NCBI RefSeq assembly: GCF_024346875.1
Contig: NZ_AP024871.1
Coordinates: 1,178,001 to 1,242,000, forward strand
Length of the DNA: 64,000 bases
From: Vibrio gallicus
GTDB lineage: Bacteria > Pseudomonadota > Gammaproteobacteria > Enterobacterales > Vibrionaceae
Direction: 5' to 3'
Below are positions 53,259 through 62,676 of this stretch, piece after piece. The stretch's first letter is position 1; every line of letters begins with the position of its first letter. The notes under the pieces were generated by a model that saw only the letters and a list, made by a program, of their open reading frames with translations, was not told where the DNA came from and made no database searches. Position numbers and translations under genes: made by a program.

Positions 53259-55377
53259 CCTGCTCTCCGTGAGTAATCAACCAGCAGTTGTGGATATGTT
53301 TGTTACGAGTAAAGTCTAACGGCAACATTTTATCAGATATGTTTTCTGCTTGTAGCTGTAACTGCTCAAGCGCATCAACATCCATCTTAAAGTGACGTTT
53401 GTTGTTAGAGAACACGATAGTACCGCCAGGTTTAAGCAAGCGCTTAAGATTGGTCATTAATTCAATATGATCACGCTGCACATCGAAGGTTTGTTGCATT
53501 CGCTTAGAATTTGAAAATGTTGGCGGATCAATGAAAATCAAATCGTAATTCGATTGTGATTTTTCAAGCCATTGTAAGCAGTCCGCTTGAACAAAGGTGT
53601 GAGCCTTGTTTTTAAACCCGTTGATAGCAAGGTTTTGTTGCGCCCAATCAAGGTATGTTTTTGACATATCAACTGTTGTGGTGCTTTTAGCGCCGCCCGC
53701 AGCAGCGTGTACTGTAGCACTACCTGTATAGGCAAAGAGGTTTAAAAAATCCTTACCCTGCGCCATCTGACCAAGCATGCGACGAGTAAGCTTGTGATCA
53801 AGGAATAACCCGGTATCCAGATAATCAAACAGGTTAACTTTCAACTTTACCCCATACTCATTCACATGCATTTCTTGCTGTTTCTGAGCCAATTTTTGAT
53901 ATTGATTGGTCCCTTTTTGCTTTTGCCTTACCTTCAACACCACGTTATTCGCTTCAACACCAGTTACTTGCACAGCAGCGCGAATCACATCGGTGAGTCT
54001 TCTTTTAGCCACATGCGGTTCAATGGTTTTAGGCGCTGCATATTCTTGTATAACCAGGTGATCGTTGTAGATATCAATAGCAACATTGTAATCAGGAAGA
54101 TCCGCATCATAGATACGATAACAGTCCAGCTGTTCGCGTTTAGCCCATTTACCAATCTTGCCGAGATTCTTTTTCAGGCGGTTAGCAAAATCTGGCGCAA
54201 CAACCTGTTGCTCACCATCGTTAGGGTTGGTCTTATTTAGTGAGATAGAATAGTTCTTTTGCAAACAATTCAATGCACCGTTATTTACCTTGTACTGCTT
54301 ATCAGCACGCATACGCAAACAGCTAAGTAGCTCATCAGAGCTTGAGAAAATAGAGGCGTTCCAACCACCAAATTGGGCTTTAAGCTGTGCACCAAACTCA
54401 GAGTAAAGTGCAATAAGCCCAGGCTCAGTCCCTAAACGCTCGCCATATGGCGGGTTACTAACCAAGGTCCCTGTTTTATCGCTGGATGTAGCAACGATCT
54501 TAGTCGCATCCGAAACTTGAAAATCAATCAAGTCGGCAATGCCAGCGCGACGGGCATTGTTTTTCGCTGTTTCGATAACGCGCTTATCGAGGTCATAGCC
54601 AACGATAGGTTGGCTAAACTTAGTTATACCACGGCGCCCTTGCACCTTAGCTTCGGATTTAACCTCTGCCCATAATTCATAATCAAAGTCACAAAGGTTC
54701 TCTAAACTCCAGTTGTTGCGGGCGTGTCCAGGGGCAACATTGGCCGCCCACATCACAGCTTCAATCAGCAGTGTACCTGAGCCACACATCGGGTCGACTA
54801 GAGGTGACTGCTTGTCCCAACCGCTTCTCATTACAATGGCTGCGGCAAGGGTTTCTCGCAACGGCGCTCTACCGGCTTCACTTCTATAGCCGCGTTGATT
54901 CAAGCCTTGACCAACCATATCAATACCTAGAATCGCTTTATCACGGTGCAAACGAACATGCACCCGCAGATCCGGTTGATCTTTATTGATCGTAGGCCTT
55001 TCTAGGTTTTGTTTAGTAAAGCTATCCACGATGGCATCTTTAACCTTCATCGCACCATACTGGCTGTTGCGAATCTCTTGGTTTGTACCATTAAAATCCA
55101 CTATAAAACTCTTGGTTTGTGCAAAGTGGCTTGACCAGCGCACGGCGGTTGCAGCGAGATATAAGTCCATATCATCTTGGCATTGAAACTCAGCTAATAC
55201 CCGAACAAAGCGTGACGCAGTGCGGCTCCACAAACAGGCTCTATAGATCTGCTCTAAATCTGCTTTAAATCTCACACCCGCTTGTACGGGTTTGGGATCT
55301 GAAATCCCCAATTCCTTTAATTCATCTACAAGGAGGTTTTCTAGTCCATTCGCGGTTACCGCTAGGTATTGATGCAT
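53242..55377 (-). CDS. rlmL: Bifunctional 23S rRNA methyltransferase RlmKL
   Basis: 711 residues from ATG at 55377; a GTG three codons earlier is possible. N-terminal THUMP domain (about 40-155), then the m2G2445 methyltransferase (RlmL) with [13 protein letters not shown] and [11 protein letters not shown] second SAM domain in the C-terminal half (RlmK, m7G2069) has [28 protein letters not shown] and [13 protein letters not shown]. Full-length fusion as in E. coli. It heads the operon with glutaredoxin, uup and DUF3466. Confidence 0.95.
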   Translation of the reverse strand: MHQYLAVTANGLENLLVDELKELGISDPKPVQAGVRFKADLEQIYRACLWSRTASRFVRVLAEFQCQDDMDLYLAATAVRWSSHFAQTKSFIVDFNGTNQEIRNSQYGAMKVKDAIVDSFTKQNLERPTINKDQPDLRVHVRLHRDKAILGIDMVGQGLNQRGYRSEAGRAPLRETLAAAIVMRSGWDKQSPLVDPMCGSGTLLIEAVMWAANVAPGHARNNWSLENLCDFDYELWAEVKSEAKVQGRRGITKFSQPIVGYDLDKRVIETAKNNARRAGIADLIDFQVSDATKIVATSSDKTGTLVSNPPYGERLGTEPGLIALYSEFGAQLKAQFGGWNASIFSSSDELLSCLRMRADKQYKVNNGALNCLQKNYSISLNKTNPNDGEQQVVAPDFANRLKKNLGKIGKWAKREQLDCYRIYDADLPDYNVAIDIYNDHLVIQEYAAPKTIEPHVAKRRLTDVIRAAVQVTGVEANNVVLKVRQKQKGTNQYQKLAQKQQEMHVNEYGVKLKVNLFDYLDTGLFLDHKLTRRMLGQMAQGKDFLNLFAYTGSATVHAAAGGAKSTTTVDMSKTYLDWAQQNLAINGFKNKAHTFVQADCLQWLEKSQSNYDLIFIDPPTFSNSKRMQQTFDVQRDHIELMTNLKRLLKPGGTIVFSNNKRHFKMDVDALEQLQLQAENISDKMLPLDFTRNKHIHNCWLITHGEQGDSTL

Positions 55378-55784
55378 GTTGGTCACTTAGCCGATCAAAA
55401 ATGGTGTCAATTATAAACCTTAATTAGTGCAAATACCGATATTTCTCTTATTCCTTACTTCAATCGCCTACTTATCCACCACTCCAGCTCGTGGTTTTGT
55501 TACCACAGGTTATTAACTCACATTTGGCTATCCCAACCGTAGATTAGGCAACTGACCGTAAGTGCATGCTTATTCACTCCTAAATTGGTGTATACCAGAG
55601 TGCAGATTCGTTAGTAAGTTACTTACATATAGGTGAAAACAGGGAAATAAAGGGGTGTAATACCGCTGCTAACCGTTGATGGGATGAATAAATACAGCTA
55701 AAAATAATCACTTTTTATTGATTTGAACCAACAAAATGACCAATAAAACATTGACCTTAGTGATAGAAAAATATCTTAGGCAAT
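55378..55784. other. Intergenic region upstream of rlmKL
   Basis: About 400 nt without a gene. It must contain the rlmKL promoter. The only feature I see is the short perfect inverted repeat GTAAGT-T-ACTTAC at 55614-55626. No reading frame of note. Confidence 0.5.
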
Positions 55785-55821
55785 AAAAAAGCCGCCTTTG
55801 GGATTACCAAAGGCGGCTTTT
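55785..55821 (-). terminator. Rho-independent terminator of zapC
   Basis: AAAAGCCGCCTTTG (55787-55800) pairs with CAAAGGCGGCTTTT (55808-55821). On the minus strand six T follow the core stem, 24 nt after the zapC stop. Confidence 0.92.
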
Positions 55822-55844
55822 AAAAGTTGATTGATAGGCCGTTG

Positions 55845-56387
55845 TTACGACACCATCTTAATATTTGCGTGAGTATATATACTATTTACAGGGCGCATCC
55901 TATCATGCATAACCTTTATCGGGTGTCCAAAGGTGAGGCATTTGCCTTCTGACAAATAGAAAGCATCAAGATTAACAGAGACCACAATACTGGCACACTC
56001 AGAAGCCTCTACAACCATGAATATGCCACTGTTATAGCCATTGCTAAGCTCGACTATCTCCCCTTCTTCTGGGTCATAGCCTTCGCCGTACGAATCAAAG
56101 AACCAACTCTTAGGTTGAACCGGCTTATGGAAGCGTTTAACTGTAACCGCTTTTAGAATCAGTTCCGACTGACGCGGTACTGAAATATCAAGCCCTTTCA
56201 CAGATGCTTGAAAGAATTCATATAGGTGGGCATCCTCTACGGAGAACGGTTGAGGTTGAAATGCAGACTCAATCAATACCTTACGTGACAAATTAGCACG
56301 GAAAACCATTTCCTTGCTAATCTCGAGCATCAATGAGGATTGCTCCTCGTCATAATACCAATTCCATGTGTCGCTTAATTTCAGCAT
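55845..56387 (-). CDS. zapC: Cell division protein ZapC
   Basis: 180 residues, the same length as E. coli ZapC. WNWYYDEEQSSLMLEISKEMVFRA near the N-terminus, PKSWFFDSYGEGYDPE near residue 94, and IKVMHDRMRPVNSI near the end follow ZapC. ZapC is a non-essential protein that promotes bundling of FtsZ. Monocistronic between pyrD and rlmKL, with a terminator downstream and a separate upstream terminator of pyrD. Confidence 0.92.
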   Translation of the reverse strand: MLKLSDTWNWYYDEEQSSLMLEISKEMVFRANLSRKVLIESAFQPQPFSVEDAHLYEFFQASVKGLDISVPRQSELILKAVTVKRFHKPVQPKSWFFDSYGEGYDPEEGEIVELSNGYNSGIFMVVEASECASIVVSVNLDAFYLSEGKCLTFGHPIKVMHDRMRPVNSIYTHANIKMVS

Positions 56388-56487
56388 ACCTTCGCCCCGT
56401 CTCAGATTCCAATCAAAGTAAGACGTTACAGCTCCCTCTCGATATGAGGTTCACGTTACTTTTGAATAATTCTACAAACAGCAGGCG

Positions 56488-56512
56488 AAAAAAAAAGGGG
56501 AAACAGATCCCC
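56488..56512 (-). terminator. Terminator of pyrD
   Basis: GGGG (56497-56500) pairs with CCCC (56509-56512), extended by A-T pairs. On the minus strand it is followed by nine T, 38 nt after the pyrD stop. Confidence 0.7.
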
Positions 56513-56549
56513 TCTTTATTTAAATTCCTAGGTTTATTCAATTACATAA

Positions 56550-57560
56550 TTAAAGATTTTTCACGATATCTTTAACCAGCTTTGGACCATGGAAAATAAA
56601 GCCAGAATAAACTTGAACCAATTTGGCACCGGCTTGCATCTTTTCTTTTGCTGAAACGTAAGAATCAATACCGCCAACACCAATTATAGGGATCTCTTCT
56701 CCCAATTCTTGATACAGTTTCTGAACTACTTCGGTGCTGCGTAGTTGTACAGGACGACCACTTAAGCCACCAGTCTCATTCGCATGTTTCATCCCCTCAA
56801 CCACACTACGATCTAATGTGGTATTGGTCGCAATAACACCATCAATGTTGTGTTTTAGTAACGACTGACAAATTTGGCTGATTTCATCATCCGTTAGGTC
56901 TGGAGCAATCTTAAGTGCCAACGGTACATAGTTACCGTGTAACTTATTAAGTTCAGTTTGTTTAGCCTTAAGTTCACCAAGCAACGAATCTAATGCATCA
57001 CCATATTGCAGCGTACGAAGATCCGGAGTATTTGGTGAAGATATATTCACCGCAATATAACCTGCGTATTGATAAACCTTTTCCATACAGATCAGGTAGT
57101 CACTATTGCCCTGTTCTATAGGAGTGTCTTTGTTTTTACCAATATTGATACCTATGACACCGTCATAGGTCGATTTTTTTACATTCTCAACTAATGCATC
57201 AACCCCAAGGTTGTTAAAGCCCATACGGTTAATCAAACCATCAGCTTCAAGCAAGCGGAACATACGTGGCTTATCGTTGCCAGGTTGTGGGCGTGGAGTA
57301 ACGGTACCCACTTCGATATAACCAAAGCCCATTGCGCCGAATGCTTCAATACACTCTGCGTTTTTGTCTAGGCCTGCGGCCAATCCAACTGGGTTTTTAA
57401 ATGTAATGCCCATGCATTCAACTGGACGGTTTGGGAGTCGCTGACGGTAAAATAGATCAAGCGGCGTGCCTGTCATTTTAGGAAGATATTTGATCGCGAG
57501 ATCGTGCGCTGTTTCTGCGTCGAATTGAAATAAGCCAGTCCTGGCAAGACGGTAGAGCAT
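56550..57560 (-). CDS. pyrD: Dihydroorotate dehydrogenase (quinone), PyrD class 2
   Basis: Membrane-associated FMN enzyme oxidising dihydroorotate with quinone in pyrimidine synthesis. 336 residues like E. coli Pyr[35 protein letters not shown] FMN segment, catalytic serine in [11 protein letters not shown], and [29 protein letters not shown] are intact. The N-terminal helix ([26 protein letters not shown]) is the membrane anchor of class 2. CGGAGG lies before the ATG. A hairpin with U-tract sits just 16 nt before the start. Confidence 0.96.
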   Translation of the reverse strand: MLYRLARTGLFQFDAETAHDLAIKYLPKMTGTPLDLFYRQRLPNRPVECMGITFKNPVGLAAGLDKNAECIEAFGAMGFGYIEVGTVTPRPQPGNDKPRMFRLLEADGLINRMGFNNLGVDALVENVKKSTYDGVIGINIGKNKDTPIEQGNSDYLICMEKVYQYAGYIAVNISSPNTPDLRTLQYGDALDSLLGELKAKQTELNKLHGNYVPLALKIAPDLTDDEISQICQSLLKHNIDGVIATNTTLDRSVVEGMKHANETGGLSGRPVQLRSTEVVQKLYQELGEEIPIIGVGGIDSYVSAKEKMQAGAKLVQVYSGFIFHGPKLVKDIVKNL

Positions 57561-57575
57561 TGTGCCTCCGATAAT

Positions 57576-57599
57576 AAAAAGCCCCGAGTAAACGGGGCG
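57576..57599 (-). terminator. Hairpin with U-tract between gdh and pyrD (terminator or pyrD leader element)
   Basis: GCCCCG (57581-57586) pairs with CGGGGC (57593-57598). On the minus strand it is followed by TTTTTATT. It lies 8 nt after the gdh stop and ends 16 nt before the pyrD ATG, so it either ends gdh transcription right in front of pyrD or is part of pyrD leader control. Confidence 0.75.
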
Positions 57600-57606
57600 T
57601 TATTAT

Positions 57607-60600
57607 TTACTTAGTTGCTTCACAATTCAAGTTTAAAAGCATGAGTTCGCGTAATGCGACTGAAAATTTCGCAAATTCATGCACCTTACCCACCTTAAAC
57701 TCCTTTAAAGTATTCTCCCAGCGAGATAGAGCTTCTTTGTTGATGTGCATCCAGTTCTCTATTGTTTGCTCGACGCTATCATTCCCTTCACTGCATCCGC
57801 ACTGCAATACCTGAATCGTCAATTGACGTTGTTGCCAATCGAGATCCTCTCTAAAGGCAGCTCTAGCCAGCGCTTGCCAGTGGTTATCAACAACTTGGTT
57901 ATTGATCTGCCATAAGAACCAATGCAGGGATAACTTATCGCCGAGATGGAAATAGAGTTTTGCGGTTTGCTCAACAGAGGTACCACATTCCTTCGCAGCG
58001 TTAGAAATATCATAGCAACAATACAGACTCGATAATCGAGCAATATAATTTGCAACACGACTATCTACGCCCTGCTCAATCCATCCATTTGCCTGTTGTT
58101 CATGCTGAATGACTTCCTCTTGTACAAGCAACTCATCCAGCTTTTCCACTACTATCCTAATATCCGTTTCAAAGCGTTCCACCAGCTCAGACACGCTGCA
58201 TTTTTGAGAGCGGTTGCGTAGCATCCAACGCGTTAAACGGCGCGAGGTTCTGCGAAGAGCAAACATCAATTCATATTGCACCGATGATGGTAGGCGATTG
58301 TCATGAGAACGAATGTCATCAAAGGTTTTATCTAACTTAAACAACACCTTAGATGCTGTATATGCGTTAGCAATATCGACAACATTGGCACCGGTTTCTT
58401 CTTGCAGACGAGTAACGAAATTGCACCCCATTTCATTGACAATGTCATTTGCTAGTACTGTCGCGATCAATTCTTTGCGTAAAGGATATTGATATATCTC
58501 TCTTTCAAAGTTACCACGTAACTCACTAGGGAAGTAATTAATTAGCAAATGAGTGTGGTGGCTATCGTTGCTGATTGAGTCAACCGCTAACTGCTCTTTG
58601 AGCTGCATTTTTGCATAAGCCACCAGCACCGATAGCTCCGGTCTGGTTAATGCTTTACCTTGCTTTTCACGCTCCAAAAGCTGTTCATCATCAGGAATAT
58701 ATTCAAGCTGCCTATCAAGATGGCCACCTTTCTCCAAAGTGTGAATAAAGCGAAGTTGCTCTTTTACGCCCGCAACACCCTGCGCTTCAGACACCGATAT
58801 CGACTCTGATTGTCGGTAGGCGTCTTGCAGTACGATATTCGATACCTGGCTTTCCATCGCGTTAAGAAGTTGGTTACGCTTTTTAAAGGTAAGATCACCA
58901 TTAGCAACAACTGAATTGAGTAGGATCTTAATATTTACTTCATTGTCTGAGCTATCTACTCCACCAACATTATCAACAAAATCGGTGTTCACTCGCCCGC
59001 CGTTAAGTGCGTACTCTATTCGTCCTAACTGGGTTAACCCAAGGTTTCCACCTTCACCGACGATCTTCGCCTTCAATTGGTTACCATTGATACGCAGGGC
59101 GTCATTGGCTCTGTCGCCCACATCAGAATCGCTCTCTTTTGAGGACTTAACATAGGTGCCAATCCCCCCATTCCATAACAAGTCCACTTCCATACATAGC
59201 AGCTGTTTTATCAGTTCATTTGGGGTCATGGTGGTGGCATCAGTGCCCAGCATTTTTTTGATTTCAGGTGACAACGTCACTGATTTAGCTTTACGGGAGA
59301 ACACACCTCCCCCCTTTGAAATCAAGGACTTGTCATAATCCTCCCATCCAGTTCGAGGTGTATTAAACAATCGCTCCCGTTCAACATAAGAGGACTTTGC
59401 CTCTGGTTTAGGGTCAATAAATATGTGTAAATGATTAAACGCAGCCTGCAGGCGCGTATGTTTGGATAACAGCATACCGTTACCAAAGACATCACCGGCC
59501 ATGTCACCGATACCGATTACGGTAAAATCGGTAGTTTGACAATCTACTCCGACCTCACGAAAGTGTCGTTTTACAGATTCCCATCCCCCTTTAGCCGTTA
59601 TCCCCATAACTTTGTGGTCATAACCATTTGAGCCACCTGACGCAAATGCATCGCCAAGCCAAAAGTTATAATCAGCAGATACACTGTTAGCGATATCAGA
59701 AAAGGTAGCAGTACCCTTATCTGCCGCTACTACGAAGTATGGGTCATCATCATCGTGGCGTATTACTTGTTGAGGAACAATAATCTGCCCCTCTATAATA
59801 TTATCCGCCACATCTAGTAATGAACTGATAAAGCGTCTATAGCATCGCTGTCCTTCCGCGAAGATCTCATCGCGACTGGTAAATAGGTGCTGGTTCTTAC
59901 AAACAAAACCTCCTTTTGCACCAACGGGTAGGATTACAGTATTCTTGACCTGTTGCGCCTTAACTAAACCTAGGATCTCGGTACGGTAGTCTTCAAATCG
60001 GTCTGACCAACGCAGGCCCCCTCTTGCTACCTTTCCACCTCGCAGATGCACGCCTTCAACGTCGGTCGCATACACAAACATCTCAAATTGCGGCACCGGT
60101 TGTGGGATCTCAGGTATCTGTTTCGGTGATAGCTTGAGTGCTAGGCAAGATTTATAGCTGCCGTTATCTGTAGTTTGATAGTAATTGGTTCGCAAAGTCG
60201 CACGTATCATCTCAACATAACGTCTAACAATGCGGTCATCATCCAGGCTCTCTACTTTATCAAGCTGAGTGTTGATCTGTTCGATAACCTTAACTTGCGC
60301 ACTCTCTTCCCCGCCGTGCTTTGGTGAGAATCTCTTGATAAACAGGCTCACCAATTGAGTGGCAAGCTTAGGATGAGAGGCTAAGGTGCTGTAAATATAT
60401 TCTTGGCTAAACGGGAAACCAACTTGACGCATATATTTGGCATAGGCACGCAGTATCGTTACCTCTCTACCGCTCAATCCCGCGCCAAGAACCAATCGAT
60501 TAAAACCATCATTCTCATATTCCTTCTGCCACACGCCAGCAAAGGCCTGCTGAAAACGGTCTCGAGCTTTATTAAAGTCAACTGCATTGCTGCCTTTATG

Positions 60601-62454
60601 TAGCATAGAGAAATCAAGAATCCAGTATGTATTCCCATCGGCCGTTGTCACCTGATAAGGGGATTCACCTATAACCCTAAGATCAAAGTTTTCCAGCATC
60701 GGCATCACATCCGAAAGATGGATTGGGGTGTCTTTATGATATAGCTTTAGATGAACGACTTTACTTTCGACAAGCTCTTCTTGGGGGCGGTAAAATAGCA
60801 TTCCAAGGCGTTGATTATTGTCTAAGGATTGCAGCTTTTCTATATCGGTAACGGCTGAATTGGGTAGCACAGCTTCATGATAAGAGCGTGGAAATGCTTC
60901 GCTGTAATTTTTGGCAATCGCCAGCCCCTGACTTTCACCAAGGTTTGTCACTATGGCTTGTTTTAGCCTGTCACTCCACGTAGATGAGACCTCCATAAGA
61001 TTTTGTTCAATCGCTTTGACATCAAAATCTAGGTGACTATCTTCGATACGAACGATGTAATGGGTACGCGCCAAAGGGCTCTCTGAAAAATAGGTGGTAA
61101 ATTCCACCTCTTTATCTGTATTAAATACACGCTTAAAGATGCGTTGGGTTTGACGGCGTAATTGGGTGTTATATCTGTCTTTAGTGACATAAACCATGCA
61201 GCTTAGAAAGCGGCCAAATGGGTCTTTACGTACAAATAGACGTATTAGATCCCTATCTTGCATCTGAACAACGCCAATCCCTGTGTGCAGCAGTTCTTCT
61301 TCATCTGCTTGTAGTAACTCATCCCTTGGGTAGGTTTCTAGAATATTGTGTAAAGCCTTAAACGCATAGGAGCCATCTAAATAACCGCTATTGTCTAAGA
61401 TCCTAGACACCTTGTTACGTACTAAAGGAATGCGTTCAACACTTTGGTTGTACACAGCCGAGGTATAAAGCCCAGTAAATCGATGCTCGCCAATAACCTT
61501 ACCAGCCTTATCAAAGATCTTTACGCCGATGTAGTCATTGTATGCCGGTCTATGGATTCGCGATGGGCGATTGCCTTTGGTAAGGATCAAGACATAGGGT
61601 TTGGTGGCCTCTCTGCGAGCCGATTCGGAGAATTGGCTGAGCTTGGTCGCCCGTACACGGCTTGGGTCCGCGAGTAAACCGAGCCCCTTCTCTGAGGTAG
61701 GCTCTAAAACACTGTCGTTATCCTGTTCGACTAAGCGATATTCCTTGTATCCCATAAAAGTAAAATTATGGTTGGCTATCCAGTTCAGAAAATCGATAGA
61801 CTCCTTAATATGGTCTTGGTCTAAATTTGGTGTTTTCTGTAGTGCTTCTACTTGGCTTACAACATTTTTTAGGGTGTTCGCCATTGGCTGCCAATCGTCA
61901 ACCACCGCCCGCACGTCTTGCAGCACACTAATCAGCTCGTTTTCCAACTGTTGCATCTGTTGTTTACTGCTTAACCTATCGACCTCTATATGAAACACCG
62001 AATAAAGTTCGCCATTCAGATCATCACTATTGATCTCCTGAATCTTACCCTGCTTATTTAAACTCACACGTGCAGGACCATGTAACATGACATGACTCGA
62101 TAGACCTAAGCGCGACAAGGTCATCTTGATTGAATCAACTAAGAATGGGCTGTCTTTTAATATGATTTCAACAATGGTATGGGTTGATTGCCAACCATTA
62201 CGGCTTAGTGAGGGATTAAATACTCTGACCGAAAGCTGTTGAAGAGGTGTTTCTTTCATATGTTGCCATAGGCTGACAACGGCTCCATAAAGATCAGATT
62301 CATTACGTGATACAAGATCGTCATGAGAGATGTGGCTAAAAAGGTGCTTTGCAAGTTGAGTCACAACGACTTGATGCTCTTTGGCAACCTTGTCTTGGAT
62401 CAAAAGATATACTTTTTCAAGTAGGACTGGAACTAGGGGCTCACGTGCGTTCAT
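57607..62454 (-). CDS. NAD-specific glutamate dehydrogenase, large 180-kDa type
   Basis: 1615 residues, the length of the large bacterial NAD-GDH (L_180 class, Pseudomonas GdhB/GdhA type), which deaminates glutamate to 2-oxoglutarate. The central catalytic domain is clear: RGGLRWSDRFEDYRTEILGLVKAQQVKNTVILPVGAKGGF carries the active-site lysines, FVVAADKGTATFSDIAN and GDMAGDVFGNGMLLS the NAD region, and VGEGGNLGLTQLGRIEYAL follows. The N-terminal ~700 residues hold ACT-like regulatory domains; the C-terminal part (about 1250-1615) is helical. Monocistronic between pepN and pyrD. It contains a perfect matS. Confidence 0.96.
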   Translation of the reverse strand: MNAREPLVPVLLEKVYLLIQDKVAKEHQVVVTQLAKHLFSHISHDDLVSRNESDLYGAVVSLWQHMKETPLQQLSVRVFNPSLSRNGWQSTHTIVEIILKDSPFLVDSIKMTLSRLGLSSHVMLHGPARVSLNKQGKIQEINSDDLNGELYSVFHIEVDRLSSKQQMQQLENELISVLQDVRAVVDDWQPMANTLKNVVSQVEALQKTPNLDQDHIKESIDFLNWIANHNFTFMGYKEYRLVEQDNDSVLEPTSEKGLGLLADPSRVRATKLSQFSESARREATKPYVLILTKGNRPSRIHRPAYNDYIGVKIFDKAGKVIGEHRFTGLYTSAVYNQSVERIPLVRNKVSRILDNSGYLDGSYAFKALHNILETYPRDELLQADEEELLHTGIGVVQMQDRDLIRLFVRKDPFGRFLSCMVYVTKDRYNTQLRRQTQRIFKRVFNTDKEVEFTTYFSESPLARTHYIVRIEDSHLDFDVKAIEQNLMEVSSTWSDRLKQAIVTNLGESQGLAIAKNYSEAFPRSYHEAVLPNSAVTDIEKLQSLDNNQRLGMLFYRPQEELVESKVVHLKLYHKDTPIHLSDVMPMLENFDLRVIGESPYQVTTADGNTYWILDFSMLHKGSNAVDFNKARDRFQQAFAGVWQKEYENDGFNRLVLGAGLSGREVTILRAYAKYMRQVGFPFSQEYIYSTLASHPKLATQLVSLFIKRFSPKHGGEESAQVKVIEQINTQLDKVESLDDDRIVRRYVEMIRATLRTNYYQTTDNGSYKSCLALKLSPKQIPEIPQPVPQFEMFVYATDVEGVHLRGGKVARGGLRWSDRFEDYRTEILGLVKAQQVKNTVILPVGAKGGFVCKNQHLFTSRDEIFAEGQRCYRRFISSLLDVADNIIEGQIIVPQQVIRHDDDDPYFVVAADKGTATFSDIANSVSADYNFWLGDAFASGGSNGYDHKVMGITAKGGWESVKRHFREVGVDCQTTDFTVIGIGDMAGDVFGNGMLLSKHTRLQAAFNHLHIFIDPKPEAKSSYVERERLFNTPRTGWEDYDKSLISKGGGVFSRKAKSVTLSPEIKKMLGTDATTMTPNELIKQLLCMEVDLLWNGGIGTYVKSSKESDSDVGDRANDALRINGNQLKAKIVGEGGNLGLTQLGRIEYALNGGRVNTDFVDNVGGVDSSDNEVNIKILLNSVVANGDLTFKKRNQLLNAMESQVSNIVLQDAYRQSESISVSEAQGVAGVKEQLRFIHTLEKGGHLDRQLEYIPDDEQLLEREKQGKALTRPELSVLVAYAKMQLKEQLAVDSISNDSHHTHLLINYFPSELRGNFEREIYQYPLRKELIATVLANDIVNEMGCNFVTRLQEETGANVVDIANAYTASKVLFKLDKTFDDIRSHDNRLPSSVQYELMFALRRTSRRLTRWMLRNRSQKCSVSELVERFETDIRIVVEKLDELLVQEEVIQHEQQANGWIEQGVDSRVANYIARLSSLYCCYDISNAAKECGTSVEQTAKLYFHLGDKLSLHWFLWQINNQVVDNHWQALARAAFREDLDWQQRQLTIQVLQCGCSEGNDSVEQTIENWMHINKEALSRWENTLKEFKVGKVHEFAKFSVALRELMLLNLNCEATK
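59268..59280. other. matS site inside the glutamate dehydrogenase gene
   Basis: GTGACAACGTCAC matches the consensus perfectly. It lies 13.9 kb right of dif. Confidence 0.85.
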
Positions 62455-62631
62455 AGGAACACTCCATCTAGATTTTATTGTTCTAAGTATGGGCAGACAA
62501 TGGTGTCTGTTGCACGTATTGTAAGGCGTTTATTTCTTGTATGTTAAGACACGCCGCTCACATTTATTAATAAAATTCTATATATGTGAAGCTCCTGTTA
62601 ATAAACCTTCTTCTTTCTATAAAATACTATG

Positions 62632-62659
62632 AAAAAAGGCTTGGTCACCACCAAGCCTT
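62632..62659 (-). terminator. Rho-independent terminator of pepN
   Basis: AAGGCTTGGT (62636-62645) pairs with ACCAAGCCTT (62650-62659), loop CACC. On the minus strand six T follow, 17 nt after the pepN stop. Confidence 0.92.
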
Positions 62660-62676
62660 AATGACTAAAAAGTGCC

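Noticed and set aside
57154..57166. matS-like ATGACACCGTCAT inside pyrD
   Set aside because: Two mismatches, one at each end; not better than expected by chance.
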